The notes under the pieces were generated by a model. That model ran no database searches. It saw only the letters and a list, made by a program, of their open reading frames with translations, and was not told the origin of the DNA. The translations under genes and the position numbers were made by a program. From assembly GCA_947496695.1 (NCBI GenBank), contig CANMEI010000010.1, positions 79,419-143,418 on the forward strand: DNA of 64,000 nucleotides. Reading direction: 5' to 3'. Origin of the DNA: an uncultured Cellulophaga sp. Its GTDB lineage: Bacteria > Bacteroidota > Bacteroidia > Flavobacteriales > Flavobacteriaceae. Below, in pieces: positions 17,427 to 27,051 of the stretch (the stretch's first letter is position 1; each line of letters starts with the position of its first letter).

Positions 17427-18587
17427 TTATTTTATTTTTTTTACCAATCGTATTCCTGAAAACATCCACTGTAAACTTGCATGAAAAAAGTTTCGGTATG
17501 TTTTTCTACTATGATTTTTTGGTGTGGCTATTGATGCGCCACGCAATACCTGTAAATTCACCATAAATTTACCATTGTATTCCCCTAAAGCTCCATCTGC
17601 TTTTGTAAAATTGGGGTAGGGTTGGTAGGCACTTGACGTCCATTCCCAAAGGTTTCCCCATTTAAATTGGTCAGAAGCAACTTCCCATTCAAATTCGGTT
17701 GGCAAACGCATACCTTTCCACTCAGCAAAGGCAAAAGCTTCATAATAACTAATATGCATAACGGGTAGGTTAGGGTTCACTATTTCCAAACCATTAAAAT
17801 TATAATACTTCCAAACACCATCAGTAAAATGCCAATATAAAGGGGCTTTTATATTGTTATCTTGTATATAACTCCATCCTTCAGCATGCCATAAATTAAA
17901 ATTAGAATAGCCACCGTCATTTATAAACTCAATATACTCTTTATTGGTAATTAAAGTGTTTGAAATCTCAAACGGCTGTAGGTACACTTTGTGAACACCT
18001 AATTCATTATCAAAACAAAAGCTATCTTTTTTATGACCTATTTCATAAACACCTTCTGTTATGGCAATATATTTTTGTTCTTGTTTTTCTTCTGATAGAA
18101 TAAAATTACCATCGTATTTAGGAAAAGTGGGCTGATTACCTAAAATGTATTTTATATCATACACCAATAATTCTTGATGTTGTTGTTCATGATTGACACC
18201 AATTTCAACCATAGTAGTGATTTCATCAGTTGCATTTTCTTTAAAAAGTGCGATAATACTATCGGTTACATAAGTACGATACTCATACACTTCTTTCACA
18301 GTAGGGCGTGTCATTAATCCTCTATTAGGACGCAATACACGCTCACCAGCATTATTATAGTAACTATTGAAAAGGTATGCGAAATCTTCACTAAAAACTT
18401 GATAATCGTCTTTAAACTCTGAAAGTACAAACTGTTCAAAAAACCAAGTAGAATGTGCCAAATGCCATTTTGGTGGCGATACATCAGCTATAGGTTGTAC
18501 TGAATAATCTTCAATTTGTAAAGGATTGCAAATCTCCTCTGTTTTTAAACGAATCTCCTTAAATTTATTTAGAATTTCTTGTGCCAA
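17427..18587 (-). CDS. egtB: Ergothioneine biosynthesis sulfoxide synthase EgtB
   Basis: Non-haem iron enzyme joining a thiol (cysteine or gamma-glutamylcysteine) to hercynine with oxygen. The N-terminal DinB-like helical domain carries the iron ligands: His in WHLAHSTWFFE and the HEQQHQE motif (HxxxHxE). An RPNRGLMTRP loop corresponds to the thiol-substrate region of the family. The C-terminal formylglycine-generating-enzyme-like domain holds LPTEFEWEVA, WEWTSSAYQPYPNF and TYRNFFHASLQWMFSGIRL. At 386 residues it is a compact member. First gene of the egtB-egtD pair. Which thiol it uses cannot be decided by eye. OvoA is less likely because the methyltransferase is a separate protein. Confidence 0.92.
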   Translation of the reverse strand: MAQEILNKFKEIRLKTEEICNPLQIEDYSVQPIADVSPPKWHLAHSTWFFEQFVLSEFKDDYQVFSEDFAYLFNSYYNNAGERVLRPNRGLMTRPTVKEVYEYRTYVTDSIIALFKENATDEITTMVEIGVNHEQQHQELLVYDIKYILGNQPTFPKYDGNFILSEEKQEQKYIAITEGVYEIGHKKDSFCFDNELGVHKVYLQPFEISNTLITNKEYIEFINDGGYSNFNLWHAEGWSYIQDNNIKAPLYWHFTDGVWKYYNFNGLEIVNPNLPVMHISYYEAFAFAEWKGMRLPTEFEWEVASDQFKWGNLWEWTSSAYQPYPNFTKADGALGEYNGKFMVNLQVLRGASIATPKNHSRKTYRNFFHASLQWMFSGIRLVKKIK

Positions 18588-18637
18588 AATAAGATTTAAT
18601 TAAGTTGTTTGAACGTAATTGTATTTGTAAAATTAGA

Positions 18638-19024
18638 CTATTGCTTCAATAAAGTTTTAAGTCTGTAAACAGATAGCGTAGTTAGTAATACAGCTATACT
18701 AACCAACATGATATTTGGTGTTGGCCTAGCAAAAAACTCCATTATTAAGCCACCTATCATAGTTGATAATAATAAGAAATAAGCAAGTTTTCCTAAATTA
18801 TTAATATTTTTAAGTGCGTAAATAATTAAAAGTATTGCAATGTAAAGTTCTATTATACCTGTAACTATTCTAAATAAGTCAGGGTCTAATGGAACTAATG
18901 ATTTGAATTGCTCAAAACCTTTTATGCTTTTTTCTGCACCTATTAATTTTGGTATTGCAAAGAATGTCATAAGACCTGCAGCAATATAATTTCCTATTTT
19001 ATGTATAAGTATTGTATTTTTCAA
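18638..19024 (-). CDS. DoxX-like four-helix membrane protein
   Basis: 128 residues with four predicted membrane helices (near residues 10-27, 52-70, 80-96, 102-120). The loop IPKLIGAEKSIKGFEQF after the first helix resembles the DoxX-like family; members have been tied to redox or thiol homeostasis in some bacteria, but most are uncharacterised. It is 50 bases upstream of egtB and in the same direction, so it may be cotranscribed with the ergothioneine genes. Function here is inferred only from position. Confidence 0.7.
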   Translation of the reverse strand: MKNTILIHKIGNYIAAGLMTFFAIPKLIGAEKSIKGFEQFKSLVPLDPDLFRIVTGIIELYIAILLIIYALKNINNLGKLAYFLLLSTMIGGLIMEFFARPTPNIMLVSIAVLLTTLSVYRLKTLLKQ

Positions 19025-19231
19025 TTTATGTGTTTTAATGTTATACTATTAAAGTAAAACCCAGAAGATGCATGTAGCTAAATAGTTCTTTTGACTATTT
19101 TTCATTTCTAAAATGTCACCAATTTCGGAATTATTTAATAAAGTGTATTTTACTTTTATTTTGTAAGAGTAGTAATATGCTATTAATTATATTAGTTTTA
19201 ATGCTTAATTTTTACTCTTAAAAAATCTAAA

Positions 19232-19972
19232 TTATTTTTTATAATGATGAATTGCTTCTTCAAAAAATGTAATAGCACTGTTCATAGTTAAAGAAGTTGT
19301 AGATAATATTGCACCTAAGAATTCATTTTCACTCCATTTTCCTTTTGATAGTTTTGAAAATTCAGAAGGGTTTATTTGACCTTTTTGATTATAACCACTA
19401 GCATATAAATAATGTGTGTTATTTAAATTATCTGGTATTGCTAATCCTAAACCTACTGATGTTTCACTATCGGATAATTTGGTGTAAATTCCAGTATCAA
19501 AATGATGTGGCCAAACTCTTATTGGAGTATTAAATTCAAATTCTTCATTTATTTTTTCAAGACTCTCTTGAGCTAATTGTCTTAACTTCATTAAATATAT
19601 AAGCTCTTTGGCATCTTCAAGTTTAAAAGTATAAGATTCCGTAATTTCATAGGGCAGTTCATAATGAAATTTATAGTTATACGATTTGTTTAAAAAAGCT
19701 ATTGAAGTTTCTTCTAACCAATTTAAGACTTCTTTATGTTTTGCCCCATCAAGTCTAAAAGATGTAGTTCCGCTTTTAGAAACCCATTGTAAAGAAAAAC
19801 CTTTGTAGTTTAAAAGTAATTGATCATCATTTTCAGATAATGTATGAGTCTTTAAACATCCTTTTTCTGTATCAAAACCAAGATTGGTATGGCTGTCATC
19901 CTCTTTTTTATCAAGAAAACTAATTCCTGCTGCAGCTAAATATTGTGCGGCTAAATGTATTTGTTCATTCAT
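19232..19972 (-). CDS. Unrecognised 246-aa protein with WPHHFD motif
   Basis: Soluble protein with no signal peptide or membrane helix. The most notable stretch is RVWPHHFDTGIYTKL, with paired histidines and an aspartate that could bind a metal; this motif recalls DUF5996 proteins, but the rest does not convince me. Other features: an acidic helical middle and SVGLGLAIPDNLNNTHYLYASGY before the end. Its start lies only 3 bases after the stop of the Rieske/glutamate-synthase gene, so the two are surely cotranscribed and probably act together. Function unknown. Confidence 0.75.
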   Translation of the reverse strand: MNEQIHLAAQYLAAAGISFLDKKEDDSHTNLGFDTEKGCLKTHTLSENDDQLLLNYKGFSLQWVSKSGTTSFRLDGAKHKEVLNWLEETSIAFLNKSYNYKFHYELPYEITESYTFKLEDAKELIYLMKLRQLAQESLEKINEEFEFNTPIRVWPHHFDTGIYTKLSDSETSVGLGLAIPDNLNNTHYLYASGYNQKGQINPSEFSKLSKGKWSENEFLGAILSTTSLTMNSAITFFEEAIHHYKK

Positions 19973-19975
19973 AAT

Positions 19976-21589
19976 TTATAGTTTAATTCCTGCGTAGTTA
20001 ATACCTGTTAAAAAGTGCATATCACGATCAAAAGTTGATAAATCATTAGCGTTAAATTTTGAAATATCATTATAGCCACAAGCACGAGCAACAACCTTAA
20101 TTAGGTCATTCGTAGCACTAAAATAGTTGTGTAATTGTTTTGCTGATGCGTCTATAATTAATCTACTTCTTAACGATTCTTTTTGTGTGGCAATACCAAC
20201 TGGACAGTTATTACTACCACAAGCGCGCATACCTAAACAGCCAATGGCCTGTAAGGCTGCGTTTGATACAGCAACAGCATCGGCACCTAACATTAGTGCT
20301 TTTGAAAAATCTTCAGCAACCCTTAAACCACCAGTTATAATTAAAGAAATATCTTTAGCACCTACACTATCTAAATATTTACGAGCCCTTGCTAAAGCAG
20401 GAATTGTAGGTACATTAATATGATCTCTTAAAATAGTAGGAGCAGAGCCTGTTCCGCCACCACGACCATCAAGAATAATATAATCTACACCTACATCAAG
20501 AGCAAACTGTATATCTTTTTCTATATGACTAGCTGCAATTTTAAACCCGATAGGGATTCCGCCAGTTTTATCTCTAACCTTTGTAGCAAAAGCTTTAAAA
20601 TCTTCAACACCATGAAAATCAGGAAAAGTTGCTGGTGATATTGCAGTTTCTCCTTCTTTTAGTCCTCTAACTTCGGCTATTTCTTTACTTACTTTACTAC
20701 CTGGTAAGTGGCCTCCTGTACCTGTTTTAGCACCTTGACCTCCTTTAAAATGGAAAGCTTGTACATTTTTAAGTTTATCCCATGAAAAACCAAATTGTGC
20801 TGATGCTAATTCATAAAAATATTTTGAATTATTTTCTTGCTCTTTAGGCAACATACCGCCTTCTCCTGAACAGATACCTGTTCCTGAAAGTTCTGCTCCT
20901 TTTGATAAGGCTATTTTTGCCTCTCTCGATAAAGCACCAAAACTCATATCACTCACAAAAAGTGGCATAGCTAATGTTAATGGTTTTTTTGCATTTTTAC
21001 CAATAACTACTTTTGTAATTACATCATCTTCATCTAATAAAGGTCTTATTGCTAACTGTGCTGGTAAAAATTGAATATTATCCCATTTTGGTAAAGTATC
21101 TCTATCAACTCCCATAGATGCAGAAACCCCATGATGACCTATATTTTTTAAACCATTTTGAGCAAGTTCTTTTATGTAACCAGTATAAGGTTCTGTTTCT
21201 TCAGGGTGTGTATCGGCATAAGCGCCTAAATATTGATTTCTATTAAATGGTTGTGGGTGATTTTGTAAATATGCAGTTATTTCAAAACCGTCAACTATTA
21301 AATTATCACCTTCTATTTTAGTAGAAAATTTGTGTAATACTTCTTTATTATTGTATTCTGAAACTCCTGAATCTACTCTGTAATCCCAGCCATGAACTCC
21401 ACAAATTAAATTGTGACCATCTACATGACCGTCAGACATTAATGCACCTCTGTGCAAACACCTGCCATAAAGTACAGAAATGTCACTGTCAAATTTTACA
21501 ATGACTAAATCTAGATCGTTTACAAGCGCATGTTTTGGTTCTTTGTTTTTTAACTCACTGACTTTGGCAATTGAAATTGGCTCTTTCAT
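19976..21589 (-). CDS. Rieske domain fused to FMN-binding glutamate-synthase domain
   Basis: 537 residues. Residues 1-105 form a Rieske [2Fe-2S] domain with ligands Cys44, His46, Cys63, His66 (CLH...CGVH). The rest is a GltB-type FMN domain: GGQGAKTGTGGHLPGSK near 283, LDGRGGGTGSAP near 373 and a cysteine set C451/C457/C462 (CLGMRACGSNNCPVG) as in the [3Fe-4S] site of glutamate synthase. There is no glutaminase domain, so it is not a classical glutamate synthase; an FMN oxidoreductase fed electrons by its own Rieske centre is likely. Substrate unknown. Operon with the WPHHFD protein. Confidence 0.85.
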   Translation of the reverse strand: MKEPISIAKVSELKNKEPKHALVNDLDLVIVKFDSDISVLYGRCLHRGALMSDGHVDGHNLICGVHGWDYRVDSGVSEYNNKEVLHKFSTKIEGDNLIVDGFEITAYLQNHPQPFNRNQYLGAYADTHPEETEPYTGYIKELAQNGLKNIGHHGVSASMGVDRDTLPKWDNIQFLPAQLAIRPLLDEDDVITKVVIGKNAKKPLTLAMPLFVSDMSFGALSREAKIALSKGAELSGTGICSGEGGMLPKEQENNSKYFYELASAQFGFSWDKLKNVQAFHFKGGQGAKTGTGGHLPGSKVSKEIAEVRGLKEGETAISPATFPDFHGVEDFKAFATKVRDKTGGIPIGFKIAASHIEKDIQFALDVGVDYIILDGRGGGTGSAPTILRDHINVPTIPALARARKYLDSVGAKDISLIITGGLRVAEDFSKALMLGADAVAVSNAALQAIGCLGMRACGSNNCPVGIATQKESLRSRLIIDASAKQLHNYFSATNDLIKVVARACGYNDISKFNANDLSTFDRDMHFLTGINYAGIKL

Positions 21590-21871
21590 TGGCTATTTTT
21601 TGAGAATTTATATTTTCGTCGAGATTAAATAACTTTACTTTCAATAAATATTTTAATTAAGAATAATTCTAAATGAATTTTATTTTTTTTGACTAACCAC
21701 ATTTCATAAATGTTTTAGTATTCGAAAAGGGTAAATATTAAAAACATAAATATTTGAATTTCAAGAAGTTTTTGCTTGTGTTAGTTGTTGAAGTTTACAT
21801 TCTACAATTGATAAAAATTAAAATTTTATAGACAACAAAATACTTTCTAAAAACTTTAATATTTTTGCAAA

Positions 21872-22330
21872 ATGAACGATAACTTTGTTAATGAGTATTT
21901 TGGTATTGGTATTCAAAATGGTAAAACACCAGAGAATTTAGGCGTTTTATGGCGCTCAGCTCAAAATTTAGGAGCCAGCTTTATTTTCACCATTGGCAAT
22001 CGTTATGCTAAACAAGCGTGTGACACACACAATGCAGTAAAATCAATGCCTTATTACCATTATAATACTTTTGAAGAGTTTTTAAAAAATCAACCTAAAG
22101 GAACTAGAATTGTAGGTGTTGAGCTCGATGAGTCTGCTCAAGATTTAGAGGAATTTCACCATCCGAGACGTTGTGTATATTTATTAGGAGCAGAAGATCA
22201 TGGACTAACTAAAGAAGCAATTGAGAAATCTCATTTTTTGGTTAAATTTAAATCTCAATTAAGTTTAAATGTATCTGTTGCTGGTAGTATTATTATGTAT
22301 GATCGTCAATTGAATAAACCTAGAAGTTAA
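21872..22330 (+). CDS. TrmH/SpoU-family RNA methyltransferase
   Basis: 152-residue SPOUT-class 2'-O-ribose methyltransferase, short form without an RNA-binding extension. Seen: motif 1 ENLGVLWRSAQNLGASF (Asn and Arg for catalysis), motif 2 YLLGAEDHGLTKEAI and motif 3 SLNVSVAGSIIMYDR, which form the trefoil-knot SAM site. The size resembles TrmL-type enzymes, but the target RNA cannot be assigned. It is a lone rightward gene, divergent from the Rieske/GltS operon, 282 bases away. Confidence 0.88.
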   Translation: MNDNFVNEYFGIGIQNGKTPENLGVLWRSAQNLGASFIFTIGNRYAKQACDTHNAVKSMPYYHYNTFEEFLKNQPKGTRIVGVELDESAQDLEEFHHPRRCVYLLGAEDHGLTKEAIEKSHFLVKFKSQLSLNVSVAGSIIMYDRQLNKPRS

Positions 22331-22637
22331 TAAAACTTCTTTTCTTTAATTATATATTATTTAACCAAAATTGCATATTTAATAGTTTAAAGCTAGTTAT
22401 CTTAATTTTATTTTGAAAACAACTGATTATTAGTTAGATACACTTTTTTGCAGATGAATCTACATCTTTTTATAAAATTACATCTAAAAATTGACACTAT
22501 CAATTTGTTAAATATTTGTAAAATACAGCTAAAACTGTTTAAAAATTAACTCTTCAATAATTTTGAATTAATATCAATGTAAGTAGTCATCTATAATTTT
22601 GAATGAAAATTATTTTAATTCTAATTCAAAAAATCAA
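22331..22637. other. 307-base leader upstream of the TonB-dependent receptor
   Basis: No gene seen. Two TAATTTTG sequences, at 22558-22565 and 22594-22601, fit the TAnnTTTG -7 element of Bacteroidota, the second 36 bases before the ATG. Neither has a clear TTTG 19-21 bases upstream, so promoter placement is tentative. Confidence 0.3.
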
Positions 22638-25139
22638 ATGCAATTTAAATTTTTACTTACAATTTTTGCGAGCCTTTCTTTATTAGTGGTAAACGGGCAA
22701 AATACAGAGGTTTTAAAAGGTACTATTACTACAAAACAAGGTAGTCCGATTATGGGAGCTAATGTTTCAATTAAAGCATTGCAAATTGGAACAACATCAA
22801 ACTTTGATGGAGTTTATGAAATAGCCTTAGAAAATAATAAATCATACACGCTAGAGATATCTCATATTGGATATAATACGATTTATAAAAACGTAACAAT
22901 AACTTTAGGTGAAAGTGTACAAAACTTTGTTTTAGAGGAGAATTCATATCAATTAGAAGGTTTTATTGTAACGTCTCAAAAAAGAGAGCAAGCAAATAAA
23001 GATGTACCTATTGCTATTACTTCTTATGGAACCGAGTTTATCGATAATCAAGGGACGTATGAGTATGATGCGTTATCAGAATATGTTCCTGGTTTTCAAG
23101 TTCAAATTCAAAGTGTAAATAACCCAGGGGTGGTTATTAGAGGTATTACTAGTGATAGTGGAGACTCTAGAGTAGAGCCAAGAGTGTCTATTTTTCAAGA
23201 CGGAGTATCTATAAGTAAATCTAGAGGTTCGGTAGTTGAACTTTTTGATATAGAGCGTGTTGAAGTTTTAAAAGGCCCGCAAGGAACTTTGTTTGGTCGT
23301 GGTGCGCAAATTGGAGCTATGCACATTATCCAAAATAAAGCAAAAAAGGAAAACTCAGGATCTGTAAAAATTGGTTTTGGAAATTATAATCAAATTTTAG
23401 CCACAGGTTATGGAAATACTATTTTGGCTAAAGACAAATTATTTTTACGTGTTGCAGGTATTTATAATGGTAGAGATGGGTATATTGAAAACCTTTCTGG
23501 TGGCGATTTAAATGGTAAAGAAACGTTAGCGTTTAGAGGTTCTTTAAAATATATGATTAATAATAAAACATCATTTGATATTATTGGTAATTGGCAACAT
23601 GATACGCCTCCTGGAACATCATTCAAAAGTGGAACCTATGCACCTTTAGGTGGCGATTTAAGCCCAAATACATTTGCAGATTTAGAACGTGGTGAAGAAT
23701 TAGGTGTTAATAGGCATGTGTATGGTGTTACTGGTATTTTAAAACACAATATGAATGACGTTTGGGACTTTACATCTATTACAGCATATAGAGGTTTTGA
23801 TTCTGATGAAGTTTTTGATGCAGATGGTACTGCAGCTCCGGCATTGTTTTTTAGAGAAATTTCTGAAGGTCAACAATTCAGCCAAGAAATTCGTTTCAAT
23901 TTTGATAATAATGAAAAGTTTAGAGGTTTTTTTGGTGCTAATTTTTTCTTTGAAGACGGCTCTCAAGAAGTGCCATGGGAAACTAACGAGCAGAGTTATG
24001 CTATGTTAATTTTGAGTCCTTCTACATTTGTAATAAATGGAACTCCAATACTATTACCAAATATTCCTGATGATTCAACCATATTTGGTGATTTAGCAGG
24101 CGCACCTTTAGATGATTATAATTATGAAGTTTCTAAAAATTTTGGTAGAAATTTTTCTGGTGATATTTTTGCTGATGCTTCTTATGATTTTTCCGATAAG
24201 TTGTCATTAACTTTAGGTTTACGAGCTACTTGGGAAAATAGTAATGCTGCATATGAAGTGGAAAATTCAGAAGATCCTTCAAACTTGGGGTTTTTAACAG
24301 GCAATTATCCAAATATTTTATTTGCACCAACTAATGGAAGAATTGAAGCAAGTGAAAACTTTTTGTCAGCAGTAGGTCGTTTTGCTGTAAATTATGATAT
24401 AAATGATAATATTGCATTGTTTGGTACAACGGCTAGAGGTAGAAGACCAAATGTAATTAACATAACTGCGGCAGAAACTACTGTTTTATCTGATGAAATT
24501 GTATGGTCTTATGAAGTTGGAGCTAAATCGTTATTCTTGAATAATAGATTGCAATTTGATGTGAATGCATATACGTATGATTATTCTAATTTTCAAACAA
24601 GCATTGCTACATTAAATGAAGGTGTGCTTGATACATCAACAAAAGACAGTGGTAATGCAAAATCTTATGGTTTTGAAGTAGCTACACAATATGCGTTTAC
24701 AAAAACAAGTACATTTTTTGCAAATTACGGATTTATTGATGCGAGTTTTGATGATAAAGATTCTGATGGGAATGACCAAGAATTAGCAGGTAATACATTT
24801 AGGTTAACGCCAAAGCATTCTTTTTCATTAGGCTTCAATATTAATCCTAAGGTAAATAAAAATGTAGATTTCTTTTTCAGACCTACGTATACTTTTAAAT
24901 CAAAAGTATTTTTTGAAGAAACAAACTTGCCTACTATATCGCAAGATGATTATGGTTTGTTAAACTTTAGATTAGGTTTAGAATTTAATAAAAAGCATGA
25001 AATTATATTCTTTATGAATAATGTTTTAGATGAAGCATATATAATTGATGCGGGTAATACTGGTGGTGCTTTTGGTATTCCAACTTTTATAGGTGGTGCA
25101 CCAAGATTTTATGGTATACAACTTAAAACTCGCTTCTAA
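22638..25139 (+). CDS. TonB-dependent outer-membrane receptor
   Basis: 833 residues from ATG 22638, chosen because it gives a clean signal peptide (MQFKFLLTIFASLSLLVVNG); the frame extends to a TTG at 22599. After the signal comes a carboxypeptidase-D-like beta-sandwich domain (about 25-100: LKGTITTKQGSPIMGANV), a plug with VVIRGI and VEVLKGPQGTLFGRGA, then a 22-strand barrel ending in a terminal Phe (QLKTRF). No SusD partner follows, so it resembles FecA/iron-complex-type receptors rather than SusC. The next gene is a lipase/glycerophosphodiesterase fusion, suggesting uptake of a lipid-derived or phosphate-containing product; this is inference. Confidence 0.92.
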   Translation: MQFKFLLTIFASLSLLVVNGQNTEVLKGTITTKQGSPIMGANVSIKALQIGTTSNFDGVYEIALENNKSYTLEISHIGYNTIYKNVTITLGESVQNFVLEENSYQLEGFIVTSQKREQANKDVPIAITSYGTEFIDNQGTYEYDALSEYVPGFQVQIQSVNNPGVVIRGITSDSGDSRVEPRVSIFQDGVSISKSRGSVVELFDIERVEVLKGPQGTLFGRGAQIGAMHIIQNKAKKENSGSVKIGFGNYNQILATGYGNTILAKDKLFLRVAGIYNGRDGYIENLSGGDLNGKETLAFRGSLKYMINNKTSFDIIGNWQHDTPPGTSFKSGTYAPLGGDLSPNTFADLERGEELGVNRHVYGVTGILKHNMNDVWDFTSITAYRGFDSDEVFDADGTAAPALFFREISEGQQFSQEIRFNFDNNEKFRGFFGANFFFEDGSQEVPWETNEQSYAMLILSPSTFVINGTPILLPNIPDDSTIFGDLAGAPLDDYNYEVSKNFGRNFSGDIFADASYDFSDKLSLTLGLRATWENSNAAYEVENSEDPSNLGFLTGNYPNILFAPTNGRIEASENFLSAVGRFAVNYDINDNIALFGTTARGRRPNVINITAAETTVLSDEIVWSYEVGAKSLFLNNRLQFDVNAYTYDYSNFQTSIATLNEGVLDTSTKDSGNAKSYGFEVATQYAFTKTSTFFANYGFIDASFDDKDSDGNDQELAGNTFRLTPKHSFSLGFNINPKVNKNVDFFFRPTYTFKSKVFFEETNLPTISQDDYGLLNFRLGLEFNKKHEIIFFMNNVLDEAYIIDAGNTGGAFGIPTFIGGAPRFYGIQLKTRF

Positions 25140-25169
25140 AACCATTAAAAAATTAAATAATTAAATAAT

Positions 25170-25198
25170 AAACTACGTTAATAACCTTAACGTAGTTT
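25170..25198 (+). terminator. Hairpin between receptor and lipase-GDPD genes
   Basis: Perfect 12-bp arms AAACTACGTTAA / TTAACGTAGTTT with a 5-base loop, followed by a short T-rich tail. It lies in the 77-base gap between two codirectional genes, so it may be a partial terminator or attenuator that lowers expression of the second gene relative to the receptor. Confidence 0.6.
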
Positions 25199-25216
25199 TA
25201 TAATTATCAATAAATT

Positions 25217-26989
25217 ATGAAAAAAGAATATGTGTTACTATTGTTTTTAATTGTATTTTTTCAAGCATTAAATGCACAAATACTAACAAAACAAACTACT
25301 GTTTTAAATATAGAAGAAGCCATTAAAACATCAGAAAACCAAGTTGAAAATTTAAAACCGAATAATGAAGCAAAAATTATTTGGTCACAAGAGTATAAGG
25401 ATAAACAATCACCTATAGCATTTGTATACCTACATGGGTTTGGAGCAAGCAGTAGAGAAGGTGAACCAATTATGTCTATGTTATCTAAAAAATATGGGGC
25501 AAATGTTTATATGTCTCGTTTAAAAGAACACGGACTTAGTAGAGCAGATAATTATAAAAAATTAACACCCGAAAACTATATCGCATCTGCTAAAGAAGCT
25601 CTCGAAATAGGTAAAATAATAGGTGAGAAAATAATATTAGTAAGTACATCCACTGGTGGTACTTTAAGTTTAAAACTAGCTTCTGAAGATCTATCAATTG
25701 CAGGTTTAGTAATGTATTCTCCTTTTATTGGACTTAAAAACCCTGCTTTTAAAGCTATTGTAACATCAGAAGGTAAAGCCGGTTTTATAAAAATGAATGG
25801 TGGTGAAATTATGAAACAAGAGCGACCAGAAGAAGAAAGTAAATATTGGTCAACTTCATACCATATTGATGGTTATGAAGCATTAATAAAAATGCTCTTA
25901 AGTACGGCTACTCAAGAAACTTTTACAAAAGTAAAAGCACCTACTTTTGTAGGATATTTTTACAAAAATGAAGAAGAGCAAGATCAAGTTGTTTCAGTTT
26001 TAGCACTTTTAAAAATGTATGATCAATTAGGTACTCCAAATAATAAGAAAATAAAAGTAGCTTTTCCTGAAGCAGGCAATCACGTAATTGCTTGTGATTT
26101 AAGGTCAAACGATTGGAAAGGAGTTTATAACCAAACAGTTAGTTTTATTGATACTATTATTTTACAAAAAGAACAGACATATGATTTTGAATTACAAGGT
26201 CATAGAGGTGCTCGTGGCTTAGAGCCTGAAAATACCATTTTAGCATTTAAAAAGGCATTAGATTTAGGTGTAAATACATTAGAATTAGACGTTGTAATTA
26301 CTAAAGATCATAAAGTGGTAGTTTCTCATGAACCTTGGTTAAATTATGAGCTTACATTAGATGCTGATGGAAATACTATTTCAGAAGATGAAGCCTTAGC
26401 ATTTAATATTTATGCAAATAAGTACAAGGTTATAAAAAAATATGATGTAGGATCTCTTGGTAATCCTAAATTTCCTGAACAACGAAAAGTAAAAACATAC
26501 AAACCTTTATTATCAGAAGTAATAAATTATGTTGAAGCTGTAAATTCTGATATTTTATATAATATTGAAATCAAAAGTACTCCTGCAGATGAAGCTAAAG
26601 GATTTCAGCCTAGTGTTAATGAATTTTCAGATCTTTTAATATCAGAATTAAAAAAAGCAAATTTACCTTTAGATAGAGTAGTGGTTCAAAGTTTTGATCC
26701 ACGAGTTTTAGAATATTTACACCAAACATATCCAGAGTATACCTTATCATTTTTAACCTACCAAGATGATTTTAAAACAAATATGAAACAATTGAGTTTT
26801 GTACCTGAAATATACAGTCCGTATTATCCATTATTGAACAACAATGAAGTTGAGATAATACATAATAAAAACATGAAAGTTATACCTTGGACTGTAAATA
26901 AAAAGCAAGAAATGATTAGTTTATTAAACATGGGAGTAGACGGTATTATTACCGATTATCCAGATATTGCGATTCCATTAAAGAATTAA
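25217..26989 (+). CDS. Secreted alpha/beta-hydrolase fused to glycerophosphodiester phosphodiesterase
   Basis: 590 residues with a signal peptide (FLIVFFQALNAQ), so exported. Residues about 50-315 form an alpha/beta-hydrolase: oxyanion turn YLHGFGASS, nucleophile elbow STSTGG (Gly replaced by Ser in the first GxSxG position) and catalytic His in EAGNHV. Residues about 325-588 are a GDPD TIM barrel: QGHRGARGLEPENT, ELDV, VSHEP, NIEIKST and the closing GIITDYP. Together the two domains could remove acyl chains from a phospholipid and then split the glycerophosphodiester. Follows the TonB receptor. Exact substrate is inference; both domains look catalytically complete apart from the elbow variant. 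Confidence 0.9.
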   Translation: MKKEYVLLLFLIVFFQALNAQILTKQTTVLNIEEAIKTSENQVENLKPNNEAKIIWSQEYKDKQSPIAFVYLHGFGASSREGEPIMSMLSKKYGANVYMSRLKEHGLSRADNYKKLTPENYIASAKEALEIGKIIGEKIILVSTSTGGTLSLKLASEDLSIAGLVMYSPFIGLKNPAFKAIVTSEGKAGFIKMNGGEIMKQERPEEESKYWSTSYHIDGYEALIKMLLSTATQETFTKVKAPTFVGYFYKNEEEQDQVVSVLALLKMYDQLGTPNNKKIKVAFPEAGNHVIACDLRSNDWKGVYNQTVSFIDTIILQKEQTYDFELQGHRGARGLEPENTILAFKKALDLGVNTLELDVVITKDHKVVVSHEPWLNYELTLDADGNTISEDEALAFNIYANKYKVIKKYDVGSLGNPKFPEQRKVKTYKPLLSEVINYVEAVNSDILYNIEIKSTPADEAKGFQPSVNEFSDLLISELKKANLPLDRVVVQSFDPRVLEYLHQTYPEYTLSFLTYQDDFKTNMKQLSFVPEIYSPYYPLLNNNEVEIIHNKNMKVIPWTVNKKQEMISLLNMGVDGIITDYPDIAIPLKN

Positions 26990-27006
26990 AATTTATTAAG
27001 TCTGAA

Positions 27007-27051
27007 ACAAAAAACCATTAACTAACTTTTACTTTAGTAATGGTTTTTTGT
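27007..27051. terminator. Bidirectional terminator, lipase-GDPD / araC
   Basis: 14-bp arms ACAAAAAACCATTA / TAATGGTTTTTTGT (27007-27020 and 27038-27051) with a 17-base loop. It serves two convergent genes and its right arm overlaps the last codons of the AraC-family gene. Confidence 0.7.

Noticed and set aside
21860..21867. TATTTTTG as promoter of the RNA methyltransferase
   Set aside because: Only 4 bases before the ATG, leaving no room for a leader, and no TTTG at the right distance.
22599..22637. TTG start for the TonB-dependent receptor
   Set aside because: Adds 13 Asn-rich residues before a clean signal peptide that begins at ATG 22638.
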